NCBI GenBank assembly: GCA_051252005.1
Contig: JBPOEZ010000004.1
Coordinates: forward strand, 248,001-312,000
DNA length: 64,000 nucleotides
From: JACOMS01 sp051252005
GTDB lineage: Bacteria > Pseudomonadota > Alphaproteobacteria > Caulobacterales > Maricaulaceae
Direction: 5' to 3'
In this document: positions 52,488-60,556 of the stretch, piece by piece
How positions within the stretch are numbered: position 1 is the first letter of the stretch
Layout: every line of letters begins with the position of its first letter
Notes under the pieces: generated by a model
The model's database searches: none
What the model was told of the DNA's origin: nothing
The model's input: the letters and a program-made list of their open reading frames with translations, nothing else
Position numbers and translations under genes: made by a program

Positions 52488-52829
52488 ATGTTCAATCTCA
52501 TAATGCAAACAGCCACTCCAGGCGCCGGCGGCGCGGCTATGGGCCAGATAGCGATGCTTGGCCTTATTGGTGTCATTTTTTACTTCCTGCTTATTCGTCC
52601 GCAAAACCAGCGCATGAAGAAACATAAACAGATGCTTACTGAAATTCAGCGCGGCGATGAAATCGTGACCAATGGTGGATTAGTCGGTAAAGTGACCAAG
52701 GTGACGGACGATCGTCTCATTGTTGATCTCGGCGAAGGGCACAAGGTTAAAGTCGTGCGAACAATGGTTGCCGATGTTTTAAATCGTACCGAACCGGCCA
52801 ATGACCGGCCTGCTAAAGATAAAAAGTAG
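52488..52829 (+). CDS. yajC: Sec translocon accessory protein YajC
   Basis: YajC is a single-helix inner-membrane partner of SecDF. The 113 residues have an N-terminal hydrophobic helix (IAMLGLIGVIFYFLLIRPQ), then the family signature RPQNQRMKKHKQML and a cytoplasmic beta domain with RGDEIVTNGGLVGKVTKV. A GGGGA motif lies 6 bases before the ATG. It leads the yajC-secD-secF operon. Confidence 0.94.
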   Translation: MFNLIMQTATPGAGGAAMGQIAMLGLIGVIFYFLLIRPQNQRMKKHKQMLTEIQRGDEIVTNGGLVGKVTKVTDDRLIVDLGEGHKVKVVRTMVADVLNRTEPANDRPAKDKK

Positions 52830-52860
52830 TTTTTAAACTCACGCCTCAATAGGATCAGTC

Positions 52861-54474
52861 ATGCTTTATTTCTCTAAATGGAAAACGCTGATGATTATTG
52901 GCGCGATTCTATTGGGTTTCGTGTTCGCACTTCCAAATGCGCTTCCAACGGACACTCGGGAAAACCTTCCACAGGCGTTTCAACGTACTCTCAATCTCGG
53001 CCTAGACCTTCAAGGCGGTGCGCATATGCTTCTGGGCGTCGAGATGTCCAGTGTCATGGAAGGTGAACTTGAGAATCAGCGCGGCGGAGTATTAGCAGCT
53101 TTAAAAGACGCGGGCCGGATACGCACAGAATATGTCAGGGCAGAAAAGGATGCAGTCGTCGGGCGTTTTCGTAATGTTGATGATGTCGAAGCCGGTATGA
53201 CAGCGATCCGTAAACTCATTCTTCCTATTGACCCTGCGAGTTTAAGCACAGCAAAAACGATTAAAGTCGAAGAAGAAGGTGATCGCGGATTTCGTGTAAC
53301 GATTACTGAGGACTATATTGAATCCATAAAAAACCGAACGATTGCACAGTCTATCGAAGTTCTCAGAAAGCGGATTGACCCGACGGGGACGACGGAAATG
53401 ACTCTTGCGAAAGAGGGGAGCGATAGAATTTTATTGCAAATTCCCGGCGCAAAAGATGTTGGTGACATTAAAGACCGAATTAACAAAACGGCGAACCTAG
53501 GCTTCCATATGGTGGATGCGAGTTCGTTTTCTGATGCCGCGATGCAAACGGCGGCAACATCTGGCCGAACAAAGCCAGGGACCGTTTACTACCCACAAGA
53601 GAGCGGCGGCGGCCTTATTGTCCAAAAGAACACTAAAATTACAGGTGGATGTCTTAAATCCTCTAGTGAGGGTTTGCACCCTGAGGGCGGTTATCCAATC
53701 GTCAATTTCACATTTAACATTCGGTGCGCTCAGCTCTTTGGGAAGCTAACGTCAGAAAATATCGGTCAACGCTTTGCTGTTGTTCTCGATAAAGAAATTA
53801 TTACAGCTCCTCGCATCAACGGCGCTATCACTGGCGGATCTGGCTTCATCGAAGGTAGCTTCACGAATGAAAGCGCGCGGGAATTGTCGTTGCTGCTAAA
53901 CGCCGGCGCTCTACCCGCTAAGCTCGTGATTGTCGAAGAAAGAACAGTTGGTGCGGAGCTCGGTAAAGATGCCATTGATGCCGGTAAGGCGGCGTCTATC
54001 ATCGGCCTCCTCGGCGTGGCTGTCTTTATGTGGCTGTCTTACGGTCTGCGGTTCGGATCTATTGCCAACACGGCGTTGTTCATCAACATTGTTTTAATTG
54101 CTGGTGCGCTCTCTCTATTAGGAGCGACGCTTACGTTACCTGGGATTGCTGGTATTATCTTGACGATAGGTATGGCTGTTGACGCGAACGTGTTGATTTT
54201 CGAGCGCATACGGGAAGAAACCTATCTTGGCAGACCGCCGGTCAATGCAATCGAAACTGGCTATCGCCGCTCATTAGCGCCGATCTTGGATGCCAACATC
54301 ACGACGTTGATTGCGGCGATCACGCTTTACTTTGTAGGGTCCGGTCCGATCCGAGGGTTTGCGGTGACGCTCGCAATCGGGATCATCATGTCCGTCTTTA
54401 CGGCGGTTATTGTTGCTCGTTTAATCACAGCCACATGGCTTCGCGGTACGCGGCCTAAGACCTTACCGATTTAG
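52861..54474 (+). CDS. secD: Protein translocase subunit SecD
   Basis: SecD uses the proton motive force to pull proteins across the membrane. TM1 is WKTLMIIGAILLGFVFALPN, followed by the GLDLQGGAHMLLGV motif. The large P1 domain follows. TM2-6 have GSIANTALFINIVLIAGALS and the DANVLIFERIREE motif with the key Asp/Arg. The length is 537 residues, normal for alphaproteobacteria. It is 31 bases after yajC and 15 before secF. Confidence 0.97.
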   Translation: MLYFSKWKTLMIIGAILLGFVFALPNALPTDTRENLPQAFQRTLNLGLDLQGGAHMLLGVEMSSVMEGELENQRGGVLAALKDAGRIRTEYVRAEKDAVVGRFRNVDDVEAGMTAIRKLILPIDPASLSTAKTIKVEEEGDRGFRVTITEDYIESIKNRTIAQSIEVLRKRIDPTGTTEMTLAKEGSDRILLQIPGAKDVGDIKDRINKTANLGFHMVDASSFSDAAMQTAATSGRTKPGTVYYPQESGGGLIVQKNTKITGGCLKSSSEGLHPEGGYPIVNFTFNIRCAQLFGKLTSENIGQRFAVVLDKEIITAPRINGAITGGSGFIEGSFTNESARELSLLLNAGALPAKLVIVEERTVGAELGKDAIDAGKAASIIGLLGVAVFMWLSYGLRFGSIANTALFINIVLIAGALSLLGATLTLPGIAGIILTIGMAVDANVLIFERIREETYLGRPPVNAIETGYRRSLAPILDANITTLIAAITLYFVGSGPIRGFAVTLAIGIIMSVFTAVIVARLITATWLRGTRPKTLPI

Positions 54475-54489
54475 GAAAGAGATAAAGTC

Positions 54490-55758
54490 ATGCGCGATAT
54501 TTCACTGGTTAAATTTCTGCCAACAGAGCCTAAGATTCCCTTTATATCATTGAGGTTGGTCACCACGATTGCTTCGTGTGTAGCTATCATAGCCTCGATT
54601 TTTTTGTTTTCGACTAAGGGACTGAATTACGGAATTGATTTTACGGGCGGTACGGTTCTGGAAATTGATACAGGTTCCGATCCATCTCTCGATGCGATCC
54701 GGCCGCGTGTTGCTGCGCTAGGGCTAGGGGCTCCAAACTTGCAAACGATTGATCCGCCAAAGGGCGGAACAGATACGCATAAATATGTACGGGTGACAAT
54801 TCCGTTGCAGCTAGAAGAAGCGGCGCTTGAACATAAGCTTGAAGTAGATGTTATCGAAGCTACAGCCAAATCAGAAGGTGAGAACTTTACGATTTTGGAC
54901 AAACGAACCAATGATGAAGGCACTGTGAGTTTTGACGTCGCCGTAGGAGACGACCGAATTTTATCAAATATTCGCGACTTTGAAGAGGGTAAACCTTGGG
55001 ACAAGACCATTGACTTTGAGTCAGGCTTGCGGGGAATTGGGCTCGACAACATTATCATCACAGCAGCGCGCACAGATCCGTCTGCCTATACAATTACTGT
55101 CCCCGTGAAGACTGAAGGCAGCGCTAACGTTCAGCAGCTTGCATTGGGCCTAACGAAGGTCACACTTGGCGACGAAGTCGGAAAAATAGAAGTCCGAAGC
55201 CAAGGTGTTGTCGGTTCTAAGGTTTCAGGTGAATTGCGCCAAAAAGGTATAATGGCGATTGTCTTCGCGCTCGGTATGGTGCTTCTCTACATTTGGTTCC
55301 GTTTCGAGTGGCAGTTTGCGGCAGGCGCGGTTCTCGCACTCTTCCACGATGTCATCTTAACTATTGGCATGTTCTCCCTCACGCAGCTTGAGTTTAACCT
55401 CTCCATTATTGCGGCTATCCTGACCATTGTTGGGTACTCCCTCAACGATACGGTGATCGTCTATGACCGCATTCGAGAAAACTTGCGTAAATACAAGAAG
55501 AAGGCATTACCGGAACTTTTAAACCTGTCGATTAATGACACACTATCCCGGACAATTTTAACGTCGTTGACGACCTTGCTGGCTCTTACTGCGCTTTATG
55601 TTCTTGGCGGTCCAGGTTTGAATGGCTTTGCCTTTGCCATGATCTGGGGCGTGTTTGTCGGGACTTACTCATCCATCTTTGTTGCGTCTCCGCTTCTCTT
55701 GTTGCTTAAGCTAAAACGCGGTGGCAACATGGAAACGGCAGGAAAAAAAGAGGGCTAG
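54490..55758 (+). CDS. secF: Protein translocase subunit SecF with enlarged periplasmic domain
   Basis: SecF partners SecD. GLNYGIDFTGGTVLEID (residues 44-60) and the DTVIVYDRIRENLRKY motif with the catalytic Asp/Arg pair are conserved. TM2 starts near residue 254, so the P4 periplasmic region spans about 52-253 (roughly 200 residues) against about 100 in E. coli SecF (323 residues in total). The extra part is acidic and beta-rich in appearance (AVGDDRILSNIRDFEEG). Length 422. The stop is 8 bases from the HMGR stop on the other strand. Confidence 0.95.
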   Translation: MRDISLVKFLPTEPKIPFISLRLVTTIASCVAIIASIFLFSTKGLNYGIDFTGGTVLEIDTGSDPSLDAIRPRVAALGLGAPNLQTIDPPKGGTDTHKYVRVTIPLQLEEAALEHKLEVDVIEATAKSEGENFTILDKRTNDEGTVSFDVAVGDDRILSNIRDFEEGKPWDKTIDFESGLRGIGLDNIIITAARTDPSAYTITVPVKTEGSANVQQLALGLTKVTLGDEVGKIEVRSQGVVGSKVSGELRQKGIMAIVFALGMVLLYIWFRFEWQFAAGAVLALFHDVILTIGMFSLTQLEFNLSIIAAILTIVGYSLNDTVIVYDRIRENLRKYKKKALPELLNLSINDTLSRTILTSLTTLLALTALYVLGGPGLNGFAFAMIWGVFVGTYSSIFVASPLLLLLKLKRGGNMETAGKKEG

Positions 55759-55766
55759 AACTGAGA

Positions 55767-56954
55767 TTAGGGTCGGTTACGGCCATGCTTATCATGGCTT
55801 TCAACCCACTCATTGGCGATCACGGCTGAGGCGAGAGAAATTTCGCCCGCCAGCACGGTTCCTGCAATTATCTCTATCAGTTTTTCAACCTTACCGCTGC
55901 CGTAACAGCCCATCATTTCAAGACATTCGCGCTGTGTCGCGAGGCCTGTCCCGCCTCCGTAAGTGGCACAGATAAGCGAGGGCAGGGTGAGCGACCAATA
56001 GAGGTCATCATTTTCGCGTAGCTCCACATAGGTTAGTCCCGCTTGGCTTTCGGCTACATTGGCTTCGTCTTGCCCCGTCGCAATAAAGACCGAGGCGATA
56101 CCGTTGGCTGTGTGAACGCCGTTATTGGAGGTTCCGGCGAGCATGCCGCCTAACATCGAGACTTGCCGCGCGCGGTACATATCGCGTGTATCCGCTCGTG
56201 TCATTTGAAGCATCAAGTCGCGCGGAAGAACAGCCTCGACCACAACCCGCGCTCCGCGAGAATTTAGCGTATTGATATGCGAATGTTTTTTATCCGTGTC
56301 GATAGCGCCGGAGAGCGTGTAACTGATATGGCCAAGATCCGCAGGCTTGTTCGCCATAATCCAGCTGCAGGCCGCAAGGGAGGCTTTTCCGCACATATTC
56401 TGTCCCGCCGCGTCGCCAGTCGTAAAGCTGAAACGCGTAAACCACATACGGGAAACGCCGTATTCTTCGATATGGCTGAGTTTTCCTACCAAGGTCGTGC
56501 TTTCTGCTGCGGCTTTGATTTCAGTAAAATGCGCGCGCATCCACTTGCCAAGCCCGCGGGCCTTGCGGGCGTCTTCGCAATGAAAAACAGGTGCGCGCTG
56601 CATGTAACGTTCGATAATCGTCGTCTTTACTCCGCCAATCGCCGATAGGATACGCATGCCGCGTGAATAGCTCGCAACCAAGGTGCCTTCTGTCGTGGCC
56701 ATAGGCACGTAGAAATCGCCTTGCGCATGCTCCCCGTTGACACGCAAAGGCCCAGCAAGACCGAGCGGCATTTGGGCCGCGCCTATTGGGTTCTCAACAT
56801 TTCCAGGCAATGTAGATGGATCAATAGACATATGCGCGATGTGAGGAATGGCTGTGCCCGTTTCGCGCTCGATGAAGGCTTGCCGCTCTTTGATGATTTC
56901 AGGCTGGAAATTATTGCCCGATACGCGAGGAATGGACTTTGCTTTGTCGATCAT
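55767..56954 (-). CDS. Hydroxymethylglutaryl-CoA reductase, class I archaeal type
   Basis: The enzyme makes mevalonate from HMG-CoA. Diagnostic blocks: ENPIGAAQMPLGLAGPL (54-70), ATTEGTLVAS with the catalytic Glu89, TGDAAGQNM (179-187), TDKKHSHIN with the class I Lys pair, IATGQD (catalytic Asp) and the C-terminal His in ESHDKHGR. The length of 395 and GLAGPL point to class I rather than the class II of Pseudomonas mevalonii. Alphaproteobacteria normally use the MEP route, so this gene is unexpected and possibly transferred. SD GGAG 6 bases upstream; a hairpin lies before it. Confidence 0.9.
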   Translation of the reverse strand: MIDKAKSIPRVSGNNFQPEIIKERQAFIERETGTAIPHIAHMSIDPSTLPGNVENPIGAAQMPLGLAGPLRVNGEHAQGDFYVPMATTEGTLVASYSRGMRILSAIGGVKTTIIERYMQRAPVFHCEDARKARGLGKWMRAHFTEIKAAAESTTLVGKLSHIEEYGVSRMWFTRFSFTTGDAAGQNMCGKASLAACSWIMANKPADLGHISYTLSGAIDTDKKHSHINTLNSRGARVVVEAVLPRDLMLQMTRADTRDMYRARQVSMLGGMLAGTSNNGVHTANGIASVFIATGQDEANVAESQAGLTYVELRENDDLYWSLTLPSLICATYGGGTGLATQRECLEMMGCYGSGKVEKLIEIIAGTVLAGEISLASAVIANEWVESHDKHGRNRP

Positions 56955-56966
56955 ATGAGGCTCCGT

Positions 56967-56989
56967 TTTCGTTACCCTAAGGAACGAAA
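56967..56989 (-). promoter_or_regulatory. Inverted repeat in the HMG-CoA reductase leader
   Basis: TTTCGTT (56967-56973) and AACGAAA (56983-56989) are perfect 7-base arms around ACCCTAAGG. It lies directly before the ribosome site on the minus strand, in the 51-base gap after sodX. It could be an RNA hairpin that sets translation, or an operator. Confidence 0.35.
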
Positions 56990-57005
56990 GAGCACGCAGA
57001 AAGAC

Positions 57006-57296
57006 TTAAAGGCGTTTAATGCCAGATTTTGTTATGGCGAATCGCGCGCGTCCTAGGACGCGCGAGGTCGCTACAGGGGCAATAATAGAGGAGGGCGTTG
57101 ACGCTGCGTTGTCTCCGCTCATTATGAGTCGCTCATTTTCGACTCGGTCGAGGCGTTTTATGATGCGGCCGAAGTCGCTATGGTCGATCACATAAATAAA
57201 GCCCGGCCGAAACGACCGAGCTTTGATCATAATAACATAGTCGCCGTCCATAAGGGCCGGAGCCATAGAGTGGCCGGTGACTTTGATAAGCTTCAT
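57006..57296 (-). CDS. sodX: Nickel superoxide dismutase maturation peptidase (S24/S26 type)
   Basis: The 96-residue protein has the signal-peptidase-like catalytic Ser in TGHSMAPALMDGDYV (Ser10) and the general-base Lys in RIIKRL (Lys47), then MSGDN. It is of minimal size, with no membrane helix. Such peptidases remove the N-terminal extension of NiSOD so that its His1 can bind nickel. Its start follows the sodN stop with no gap, strong support for this assignment. I base the name on neighbourhood as well as motifs. Confidence 0.88.
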   Translation of the reverse strand: MKLIKVTGHSMAPALMDGDYVIMIKARSFRPGFIYVIDHSDFGRIIKRLDRVENERLIMSGDNAASTPSSIIAPVATSRVLGRARFAITKSGIKRL

Positions 57297-57785
57297 TTAG
57301 AGGTCAGGATAAACCACTTCAAGCGCCGGCGCATATGGCGCTGTGACCCGCTTAGACTTCACGCCTTTCATGTCCCAGAACATTTCAGCAAACTGGTTGC
57401 AAAGTTCAACAAGGGCTTCGCCGTCTTCACGGTGCAGGTCTTGCTTACAGGCAGACGCCTTCATCATGATTTTGTGCGAAAGGTCATGTGCGTTCGGATA
57501 TTTTTCGAATTTATCGCCTTTGATGAAATCGCCCCAGATGATACGAATTTCGGCTTTCACTTTTTCGGCTTGTTTCTCTTTTTCTGCTGTATTGCGCGCG
57601 ACTTGCATCGCCGTATGTACGGTCATCTCTTTGTCTTTAAGACCAATGAGGATGTCCATTTGGCGAACAGTTGAGAGCGCGTGATATAGCGCAGGTTGTG
57701 GATCATAGATGCCGCAAGGAATGTCGCAATGCGCAGAAGCTGTGTCGAGTTTACTATCAAATTTTGAGATTATATCGTGTAACAT
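57297..57785 (-). CDS. sodN: Nickel superoxide dismutase precursor
   Basis: The nickel-hook motif HCDIPCGIY (residues 19-27) is the hallmark of NiSOD: His1, Cys2 and Cys6 of the mature chain bind nickel. Residues 1-18 (MLHDIISKFDSKLDTASA) are the propeptide that SodX should cleave. The rest is a helical bundle with HDLSHKIMMKASACKQDL and WDMKGVKSKR. The length is 162 residues, about 144 mature. It dismutates superoxide in the cytosol without iron or manganese. It lies between the small membrane protein gene and sodX on the minus strand. Confidence 0.96.
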   Translation of the reverse strand: MLHDIISKFDSKLDTASAHCDIPCGIYDPQPALYHALSTVRQMDILIGLKDKEMTVHTAMQVARNTAEKEKQAEKVKAEIRIIWGDFIKGDKFEKYPNAHDLSHKIMMKASACKQDLHREDGEALVELCNQFAEMFWDMKGVKSKRVTAPYAPALEVVYPDL

Positions 57786-57795
57786 ATGGGTCTCC

Positions 57796-58005
57796 TTACG
57801 CGCGGTTTTTGCGAACTAAATGGACGATGAGTGCAGAAGCCACCAAGCCGCCTAGGACTGAGAACAATGCGTGCGGCGGGCTAGACAGCCAATGAATGAT
57901 ACGGGTTAGAGTGTCTGCCTGATGCGCTCCAGTATGAGCCTGCGCTGGCATAGCAAGGGCGAGTGACACAGCGGCCCCTGCGGTGAGTTTGGCAAGATTT
58001 GTCAT
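57796..58005 (-). CDS. Small His-containing membrane protein in the nickel SOD operon
   Basis: The 69-residue product has a signal peptide ending at AQA, followed by HTGAHQADTLTRIIHWL with several His residues, then SPPHALFSVLGGLVASALIVHL, one membrane helix, and a basic end (VRKNRA). The ATG at 58005 has GAGG 5 bases upstream. It precedes sodN by 10 bases. The His placement and location suggest a nickel-handling or nickel-entry partner for NiSOD; this is inference. A perfect 10-base palindrome TTAAGCTTAA (58041-58050) lies just upstream. Confidence 0.6.
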   Translation of the reverse strand: MTNLAKLTAGAAVSLALAMPAQAHTGAHQADTLTRIIHWLSSPPHALFSVLGGLVASALIVHLVRKNRA

Positions 58006-58089
58006 ATTTTCCTCTTTCGGTGGTGAATTTCTTATAGGGGTTAAGCTTAAGCAGATTGCGTTTTTCCTGCAAGGCAGTAACAGACAATC

Positions 58090-58845
58090 ATGACTAATAA
58101 TCTGGACATAGTCCTTACGAGGATAAAAACGGCGGACCCCGACCGATTTCGAGCGGCGCAACTCGCGGACGCAGGGGCTCGTGAACGGCTTATGTGGGTC
58201 TATGCGTTTCACCTAGAACTTGCCAAAGTGCCGGAGCTTGTCAGCGAGCCTATGATTGGCGATATTCGTTATCAGTGGTGGCGCGACGCCGTCGAAGAAA
58301 TGTATTCCGGCAAGCTTGTCCGCAAACACGAAGTGACGACACCGCTTGCGAAAGTGCTCGTGGAGGCTGATATACCGCGTTTTTGGGTGGATAAACTCAT
58401 TGATGGTAGACATAGTGACCTTCAGTCTGAGACATTTGAAAATATGGCCACCGCACGAAAATACTGCGCTGATACATCGGGGGTCCTAGCCCAAATCGCC
58501 GCGCGCTGCCTAAATCAAGACGTAGGCAGCGATGTAGCCCTTGAAGCAGGAACCGCATGGGGCCTCGCCGGATTATGCCGCGCATACCCTTTCTATCATA
58601 ACACAGTTCTTGCAAACGTGCCTTTTGAAGATCTAAAGGCGGCCACTTCCGTAGCCTATAGTGAGCTTCGTAGCCAAAAAATTGATTCGGCCATTCTTCC
58701 CGCCATTGCCTATACAGGGTTGATTCCGAAGTACCTGAATAAGATGAGCGCCGCAGATTATAATCCCAAGACAGACGCAGTGACCCTTTCGCCTTTCGCG
58801 AAACAATTACGGCAGTTTAAAATAACGATTACGGGCAAAATTTAG
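58090..58845 (+). CDS. Squalene/phytoene synthase family protein
   Basis: The 251 residues fit the squalene/phytoene synthase fold of alphaproteobacteria related to NDUFAF6. RYQWWRDAVEEMYSG appears where the second Asp-rich region usually lies, but a complete pair of DxxxD motifs is not visible. Catalysis of prenyl condensation is therefore doubtful; NDUFAF6-like proteins assist complex I assembly. It is divergent from the NiSOD cluster and close to the AbgT gene. Confidence 0.7.
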   Translation: MTNNLDIVLTRIKTADPDRFRAAQLADAGARERLMWVYAFHLELAKVPELVSEPMIGDIRYQWWRDAVEEMYSGKLVRKHEVTTPLAKVLVEADIPRFWVDKLIDGRHSDLQSETFENMATARKYCADTSGVLAQIAARCLNQDVGSDVALEAGTAWGLAGLCRAYPFYHNTVLANVPFEDLKAATSVAYSELRSQKIDSAILPAIAYTGLIPKYLNKMSAADYNPKTDAVTLSPFAKQLRQFKITITGKI

Positions 58846-58924
58846 GCATGCCTTGCCCGCAGGGGTGTTTGACTTTTTCGGCGGGCTTGCCATTATGCAA
58901 AAAAAAATAATCGGGATGACTGTT

Positions 58925-60556
58925 ATGAGTGAAGCCACTGCGCCGGAAACGAACAAGGGCATATTAGGATGGATTGAACGGACGGGTAACCGTTTGCCAG
59001 ACCCCGTTTTCATTTTCTTTTATCTGGCAGTTCTACTGATCGTCATTTCATTGATTTGTTATTTCACAGGCGTCTCCGCTAAACACCCGACTCAGCTCGG
59101 CGCCGACGGCGCGCCAATCGTGATCAAGGCAAAGAGCCTCTTGTCGGGGGAGAATATCCAAAAGTTTTGGGTCGAAATGCCCAAGACATTCACACACTTC
59201 CACCCGCTCGGTTATGTCCTTGTTGTTATGCTCGGCGCAGGCGTGGCAGAGCGCTCTGGGCTTTTCGCCAGCGCCATTCGTGGGGCTGTTAAAAGCGCGC
59301 CGCTTTACCTTCTAACGCCCGTTGTGGCTCTCGTCGCAATGCTTTCTAATCATGCGGCGGATGCGGGTTATGTGGTTATGATACCGCTTGCAGCGATCAT
59401 TTTTGCGTCTGCTGGACGTCACCCGCTTGCAGGTATTGCTTGCGCGTTTGCGGGTGTGTCTGGCGGATTTTCTGCCAATATCGCGCCGGGGCAGCTTGAC
59501 GCGCTTCTTTTTGGTATAACTGAGGCGTCTGTTGCGGGCGCTAACATCGGAACAGACTGGGAGATGAATATAGCGGGTAACTGGTATTTCATCGCTGCCT
59601 TAATGTTCATTTACTTACCAGTTATCTGGTTCGTGACGGATAAAATTATCGAGCCGCGTCTTGGTAAATGGGTGCCTGACAGCGATAGTGATATGGCGTC
59701 ATACGGCGAAGAAGATAAGCCTTTGACTGAGGGGCAGCGCAAAGGCCTTCGTAATGCAGGGTTTGCGTGTTTGGGTGTTGTGGCTTTATGGACGTTCATG
59801 ACCATAGGGCCGGGTAACGCGCTTTATTATTCCAATGCAGACTTCCTCGCGCAGGGGCTTAATGAGTCGCAAATTGCCGAGAAAGAATGGTACGATCGGA
59901 TGGGGCCATTCTTTAAGTCTCTTGTCGGCGGCTTTCTTGTCTTGTTCCTAGCGGCTGGCTGGGCCTACGGCGCTGCGGCCAAAACGATCAATAATCACCG
60001 CGAACTTGTCGCCATGATGGCCGAAGCTATGAAAGATATGGGCTATTACCTCGTACTTGCCTTTGCTGCGGCGCATTTTGTGGCTTTGTTTAACTGGTCA
60101 AATCTTGGCTTAATCAGCGCGGTTCACGGCGCAGCAGCGATTGAAAGTAGCGGTCTTCCGCTCCCGATTGTTCTCGGCTTGATCGTCTTGTTCGCGGGTG
60201 TGTTGAATCTCTTCGTGGGGTCTGCATCTGCGAAATGGGCGCTCCTCGCGCCGGTCTTAGTGCCTATGTTGATGTTATTGGGTATTAGTCCAGAGGGCGC
60301 AACAGCCGCCTACCGAGTAGGCGACGGCGCAACAAATATTATAACCCCGTTGATGGTTTATTTTCCGTTGATCTTAGTGTTCGCGCAAAGATGGAAGAAG
60401 GACTTTGGCCTAGGCAGTCTGACGGCCATGATGATCCCTTATTCGATATGGCTTCTGATTTCAGGCATCATATTGATGATTCTTTGGGTTTTCTTAGGTC
60501 TCGACTTAGGACCAGGCGCGCCGATGGCATTTGAAATGCCGACTGCCGCCACATAG
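58925..60556 (+). CDS. AbgT-family transporter
   Basis: A membrane protein of 543 residues with about 11 segments that belongs to the p-aminobenzoyl-glutamate transporter family, which also includes antifolate efflux pumps (MtrF/YdaH type). Blocks include NRLPDPVFIFFYLAVLLIVI, SNHAADAGYVVMIPLAAIIF, and GDGATNIITPLMVYFPLIL. I use the ATG at 58925 after a short polar N-terminus; upstream in-frame ATGs are at 58853 and 58895. Substrate unknown. Confidence 0.88.
   Translation: MSEATAPETNKGILGWIERTGNRLPDPVFIFFYLAVLLIVISLICYFTGVSAKHPTQLGADGAPIVIKAKSLLSGENIQKFWVEMPKTFTHFHPLGYVLVVMLGAGVAERSGLFASAIRGAVKSAPLYLLTPVVALVAMLSNHAADAGYVVMIPLAAIIFASAGRHPLAGIACAFAGVSGGFSANIAPGQLDALLFGITEASVAGANIGTDWEMNIAGNWYFIAALMFIYLPVIWFVTDKIIEPRLGKWVPDSDSDMASYGEEDKPLTEGQRKGLRNAGFACLGVVALWTFMTIGPGNALYYSNADFLAQGLNESQIAEKEWYDRMGPFFKSLVGGFLVLFLAAGWAYGAAAKTINNHRELVAMMAEAMKDMGYYLVLAFAAAHFVALFNWSNLGLISAVHGAAAIESSGLPLPIVLGLIVLFAGVLNLFVGSASAKWALLAPVLVPMLMLLGISPEGATAAYRVGDGATNIITPLMVYFPLILVFAQRWKKDFGLGSLTAMMIPYSIWLLISGIILMILWVFLGLDLGPGAPMAFEMPTAAT

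Noticed and set aside
57180..57674. 164-residue plus-strand frame
   Set aside because: It is opposite sodX and sodN, both supported by motifs and spacing.
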